Assembly: GCF_010994035.1 (NCBI RefSeq)
Contig: NZ_WIXN01000002.1
Coordinates: 186,001 to 250,000, forward strand
Source: Virgibacillus aidingensis
GTDB taxonomy: Bacteria > Bacillota > Bacilli > Bacillales > Amphibacillaceae
Direction of reading: 5' to 3'
DNA length: 64,000 nucleotides
A model generated the notes under the pieces. That model had not been told where the DNA came from. It worked only from the letters and a program-made list of their open reading frames with translations, and did no database searches. Position numbers and translations under genes: made by a program. How positions within the stretch are numbered: position 1 is the stretch's first letter; each line of letters begins with the position of its first letter. Positions 60,880-64,000 of the stretch are shown here, in pieces.

Positions 60880-63800
60880 CTACTGAGAATATTTTCTTCT
60901 GTAAAGAAGAATCATTCCACCTGCCAGAAGCAATAGGCTGCCAATCAGCAAGTACAGATACATGCTGGTTGCTGTATCTGGCAGGACTGCTCCATGATCA
61001 CCGCCAGCTGTTCCGCCATCTTTCGCACCCGGCCCGGCCTTACCAGAAGCGGAACCAGTTCCGCCTGGTGTCGAACTATCGTCATCTGAATCAGATCCAG
61101 TTCCGTTTGTACTATCTCCGTTCGAGCCGGTACTATTTCCATCAGGATCACCACCATCTCCGTTTGAACCATTATCTCCGTTATTGCCGTCGTCATCGCC
61201 CGGTTCTTCAGGGAGTTCTTCACCCATCAGATCGACTATTCTGCCTTCCCGCTCAGGGTCTACGATCCCGGCGAGATACGCTTCTTCGACCATGTAATCT
61301 CTTAATTGCTCCCAGTCGGATTCGCCGATGTCTCTTACACGTCCATCCTCATAAGCGTCTGCAAAAGTCTCAAAACCGTCGCCGCCCCGTCCGGTGAAAC
61401 CGTTTGTTGTCACTTGATACTCCTCATCAAGCTGTATTTCTTTCAGTTCGCCGTCCATCTCCACATACATTTGAACTACACGGCTGCCCGGCTCTTTTTC
61501 GCTGTCATAATAAAATTGCATACCGGATACATGCAGGAATCCGCCATTTTCAGCCGGTGCCTGTCGGACACTGTGCTCCAGAAGATCCTTGATCTCCTGA
61601 CCGGACAATGTCGCTACCACTGGATTGTTGCCAAATGGCAATACGTTAATCACTTCACCAGTTGTTATTTCACCTTCATCAATCGGTGCGCGGATCCCGC
61701 CGCCATTTTGAAAAGCAATTACCGTATCAGGCTCTTTTTCCTGTGCCTTGGCAAGCATCGCATCTGTTACCAAATTGCCAAGCTCCGTTTCATTTGCCCG
61801 GACACTGTCATCACCAGGTTCATCCTGGCGCGGATTGGTCAGATCTTTCATGGCTCTTGCGCCAATTTCTTCATTCATTACTTCGTCGACTTGTTCTTTG
61901 TATGGTTCCAGTACTGCCAAAGCTTGCGGATCCGCTTCACGTGTGTCCACTTCCACCAACTCGCCGCTGTAGCCTGTTACAATTCCATCCTCATCAAATG
62001 TTACATCAAGTGTACCAAGATACTCGGAGTACTCTCCGGCCTGAACAATAACAGTCGGTTCCGCTGCTTCCCCGTCAGTAATCATCGTTACTGCTTCCGG
62101 GACAACCACAGGTTCCTCGAGTGCAGTATGGGAGTGCCCGCCAACAATGATGTCAATGCCATCCACTTCCTCTGCAAGTCGCAAATCATTGCCTACTTCA
62201 GGTGCACTGTCAAAGCCGATGTGCGTCAGGGCAATAATTTTATCAATACCTTCATTTTCAAATTTCTCTACAGCTTCTTCTGCAGTTTCCACAAAATCCT
62301 CAAAAGTCACTTCCGCCGGGTTTGCAATGTTCGCCGTATCTTCTGAGGTCAGACCGAAAATCCCAATTTCTTCTCCATCCACTTCCAAAATGATACTATC
62401 GTAAACTTCCCCGTCCTGCGGATTGGCAACCAATGATTCATTTGTATCAAGATCGCTCATGAAAGGATCCCGGGAAAAGTCAATATTTGTGCCAAGGAAC
62501 GGAAAGTTGGCATTTTCCACAAATGCTGCCAGTGATTCATGACCGTTTTCTTCGCCGCCTAAATCGAATTCGTGGTTACCAAACACCATCGCATCAAATC
62601 CCATCAAGTTCATCAATTCCAAATCAGCCTGACCCTTGAATTCATTAAAATACAAGGTTCCTGAAAATACGTCCCCCGCATGCAATAGCAAGGAATCCGG
62701 ATTCTCGGCCCTAAATTCATTGATGGCCGTTACCATATTAGGCAATGGTTCTACGCGTGCATGATTATCGTTCATATGCATAATCGATAATTCATAGCCA
62801 GTCTCTACTTCTTCAGCTGCCGTAAGATCGATCTGTGTCAAAATCGGATCATGATCACTCGCACGTCCATGCATATCCGTAAAGTCAGCATTCACATGCA
62901 GTACATCCACTTCTGTCACATCTGCCAGGTGATTGGAAACAAGAACATGGTCAAGCACCTGGGAATTGCCCTGATAAATGTAGGTGTACCGTTCTTCTTC
63001 CGGCACTTTCATCATGGCATTGGTCAATTCATTACCTTCAAGAATATCCAGTGTCTCTGTAAATTCAAAATCATTCATATCTCCTAAAACAACTACATTT
63101 TCGTTTGGATTATCTGCCTTCATGTCTTTCACAAATTCGTTAACAATCCGAGCCATCTCATGGCGCTGGGGTTCACTTCCTTTTACAGGCGGCTGATTTT
63201 GCCCAAACTCACCATCATCTCCGCTTTTGGAATTAAAGTGATTGTTGATGACAACCACGCTTTCTCCATTAAAATCAAACTGGGCTGCGAGCGGCTTGCG
63301 TGTATTTTCAAACGTCTCCTCATTTGGAGAAATACGCCCCGGGTTCAGTGTCAGCTGCCCTTCCTCATAATCCGCAGCTCCGGAGGCTGTACCATGCTCC
63401 CCTTCCACCAGGGATACACGTTCCGGATTAAATAGGTAACCAACACGAATGTTGCCATGTGGTGCTCCGCCATCCTGATTATACTCGGGATCAATATTGG
63501 CATAGTCATAATTAACCCCGCCCTGATTCCGGATTTCTTCAATCAGCCGTTCATAGCTTGCAGAAGCATCGGCATCATTCGGCCCCTCATTTTGTCCATT
63601 ATTATCCATCACTTCCACTATGCCTACAATGTCCGGGTTATCCATATCATTAACAAACGCCCGGGCAATATCTTCCGCTTTTTGTTCCGGAGTCTCACTT
63701 GTGTTTGCCGAAAAATTTTCCACATTGTAGGTGGCAACTGTCAGCTTGTCTTTATCTTTATCGATCACAGTTGTTGGATCCGGCTGTGTATTTCCTTCTG

Positions 63801-64000
63801 TCAAAGCCGCTTGCGCATCCCCCAGATCTGCATACACTTTATAGTTTCCGTACCCGTAGTTCACTACACCTTCGATTGGTTCCGTGAACCGGTCACCAGT
63901 TTTGACTGCAAAATCTCTTGCTACATCGTTGGGCTGCAGCTTATATTGAATCGTTTGTGCATTTGGTCCTGCTTCCGTTAAACGAATTCCGCCATTGGCT
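60880..64000 (-). CDS. Sortase-anchored extracellular nuclease / 5'-nucleotidase (YhcR-like), N-terminus beyond window
   Basis: The frame is open from the window edge, giving about 1,039 residues. An upstream portion leads to an endonuclease/exonuclease/phosphatase domain (VATYNVENF, NNHFNSKSGDD, GDMNDFEFTETL, RASDHDPI). Then comes a metallophosphatase 5'-nucleotidase domain (IMHMNDNHARV, HAGDVFSGTLYF, FGNHEFDLG, VGGHSHTALEEP) with its C-terminal binding domain (FQNGGGIRAPIDEGEIT). A Gly/Asp/Asn/Ser spacer precedes LPDTA, a membrane helix and RRKYSQ, a sortase signal. B. subtilis YhcR has a similar make-up and an LPDTS signal. It would degrade nucleic acids to nucleosides outside the cell and supply phosphate. 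Confidence 0.92.
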   Translation of the reverse strand, partial: ANGGIRLTEAGPNAQTIQYKLQPNDVARDFAVKTGDRFTEPIEGVVNYGYGNYKVYADLGDAQAALTEGNTQPDPTTVIDKDKDKLTVATYNVENFSANTSETPEQKAEDIARAFVNDMDNPDIVGIVEVMDNNGQNEGPNDADASASYERLIEEIRNQGGVNYDYANIDPEYNQDGGAPHGNIRVGYLFNPERVSLVEGEHGTASGAADYEEGQLTLNPGRISPNEETFENTRKPLAAQFDFNGESVVVINNHFNSKSGDDGEFGQNQPPVKGSEPQRHEMARIVNEFVKDMKADNPNENVVVLGDMNDFEFTETLDILEGNELTNAMMKVPEEERYTYIYQGNSQVLDHVLVSNHLADVTEVDVLHVNADFTDMHGRASDHDPILTQIDLTAAEEVETGYELSIMHMNDNHARVEPLPNMVTAINEFRAENPDSLLLHAGDVFSGTLYFNEFKGQADLELMNLMGFDAMVFGNHEFDLGGEENGHESLAAFVENANFPFLGTNIDFSRDPFMSDLDTNESLVANPQDGEVYDSIILEVDGEEIGIFGLTSEDTANIANPAEVTFEDFVETAEEAVEKFENEGIDKIIALTHIGFDSAPEVGNDLRLAEEVDGIDIIVGGHSHTALEEPVVVPEAVTMITDGEAAEPTVIVQAGEYSEYLGTLDVTFDEDGIVTGYSGELVEVDTREADPQALAVLEPYKEQVDEVMNEEIGARAMKDLTNPRQDEPGDDSVRANETELGNLVTDAMLAKAQEKEPDTVIAFQNGGGIRAPIDEGEITTGEVINVLPFGNNPVVATLSGQEIKDLLEHSVRQAPAENGGFLHVSGMQFYYDSEKEPGSRVVQMYVEMDGELKEIQLDEEYQVTTNGFTGRGGDGFETFADAYEDGRVRDIGESDWEQLRDYMVEEAYLAGIVDPEREGRIVDLMGEELPEEPGDDDGNNGDNGSNGDGGDPDGNSTGSNGDSTNGTGSDSDDDSSTPGGTGSASGKAGPGAKDGGTAGGDHGAVLPDTATSMYLYLLIGSLLLLAGGMILLYRRKYSQ

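Noticed and set aside
61306-62346. 346-residue plus-strand frame opposite the nucleotidase
   Set aside because: It is antisense to a clearly coding sequence with ordered catalytic motifs, is rich in Cys, His, Phe and Tyr, and lacks a credible ribosome-binding site.

Overview
The window looks like the chromosome of a low-to-mid GC Gram-positive rod of the family Bacillaceae. The evidence is strong AGGAGG ribosome-binding sites, frequent GTG and TTG starts, GlpP- and GlcT-type antitermination leaders, a cre-like site, YpzI- and YugN-type proteins, and lipoproteins plus an LPXTG-type anchored enzyme. Its secreted proteins are very acidic, which would suit a halotolerant genus such as Virgibacillus, Lentibacillus or Oceanobacillus. 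The genus is an inference, not a match. No rRNA, tRNA, insertion sequence, phage gene or CRISPR array was seen.

Region 1 (1-15.8 kb) is bounded by two arrays of the same palindromic 52-bp tandem repeat (914-1433 and 14949-15728). Between them lie an MDR oxidoreductase, a secreted NamZ-type exo-muramidase with BIG and AMIN-like tails, and a sugar operon. The operon holds a BadF-type amino-sugar kinase, a GH4 glycosidase, an ABC importer without its own ATPase and an unassigned TIM-barrel protein. A lipoprotein and a NERD-domain protein follow. The set suggests salvage of cell-wall or chitin-type amino sugars by ABC uptake followed by cytosolic phosphorylation.

Region 2 (15.8-35.5 kb, all minus strand) is a complete ethanolamine-utilisation (eut) locus with its bacterial microcompartment. 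Order of transcription: cobalamin riboswitch RNA (EutX-like), eutG, eutV, eutW, eutA, eutB2, eutC2, eutB1, eutC1, eutL, eutK-like, eutM, eutT, pduL, eutN, eutH, eutS, eutP, a 68-aa protein with an encapsulation-peptide-like start, eutE, a second eutM, then malate dehydrogenase. EutW/EutV (histidine kinase and ANTAR antiterminator) should act on hairpin pairs I can see in front of eutG, eutV and eutA, each overlapping an intrinsic terminator. The riboswitch RNA carries three such hairpins behind its own terminator, as expected of a cobalamin-controlled decoy. The locus carries two different EutBC pairs. The second EutB has Ala in place of the substrate-binding Asp362.

Region 3 (35.6-44.2 kb) is ordinary: a YpzI-like small protein, a SulP transporter with an ArsR regulator, two VOC-family proteins, a histidine phosphatase, a TSUP permease, a DUF421 protein, an AEC transporter and a YugN-like protein.

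Region 4 (44.3-55.1 kb) is a glycerophosphodiester, glycerol-3-phosphate and phosphate cluster: a secreted GDPD lipoprotein, glpD with a GlpP-type leader, glpP, a Na/Pi cotransporter, phoU, a cytosolic GDPD and ugpBEA behind a cre-like site.

Region 5 (55.2-58.6 kb) is an N-acetylglucosamine PTS operon (IIA, GlcT-like antiterminator, IICB) behind a GlcT-type RAT and terminator. The window ends with a UMF1-type MFS transporter and a large sortase-anchored nuclease/5'-nucleotidase cut by the window edge.
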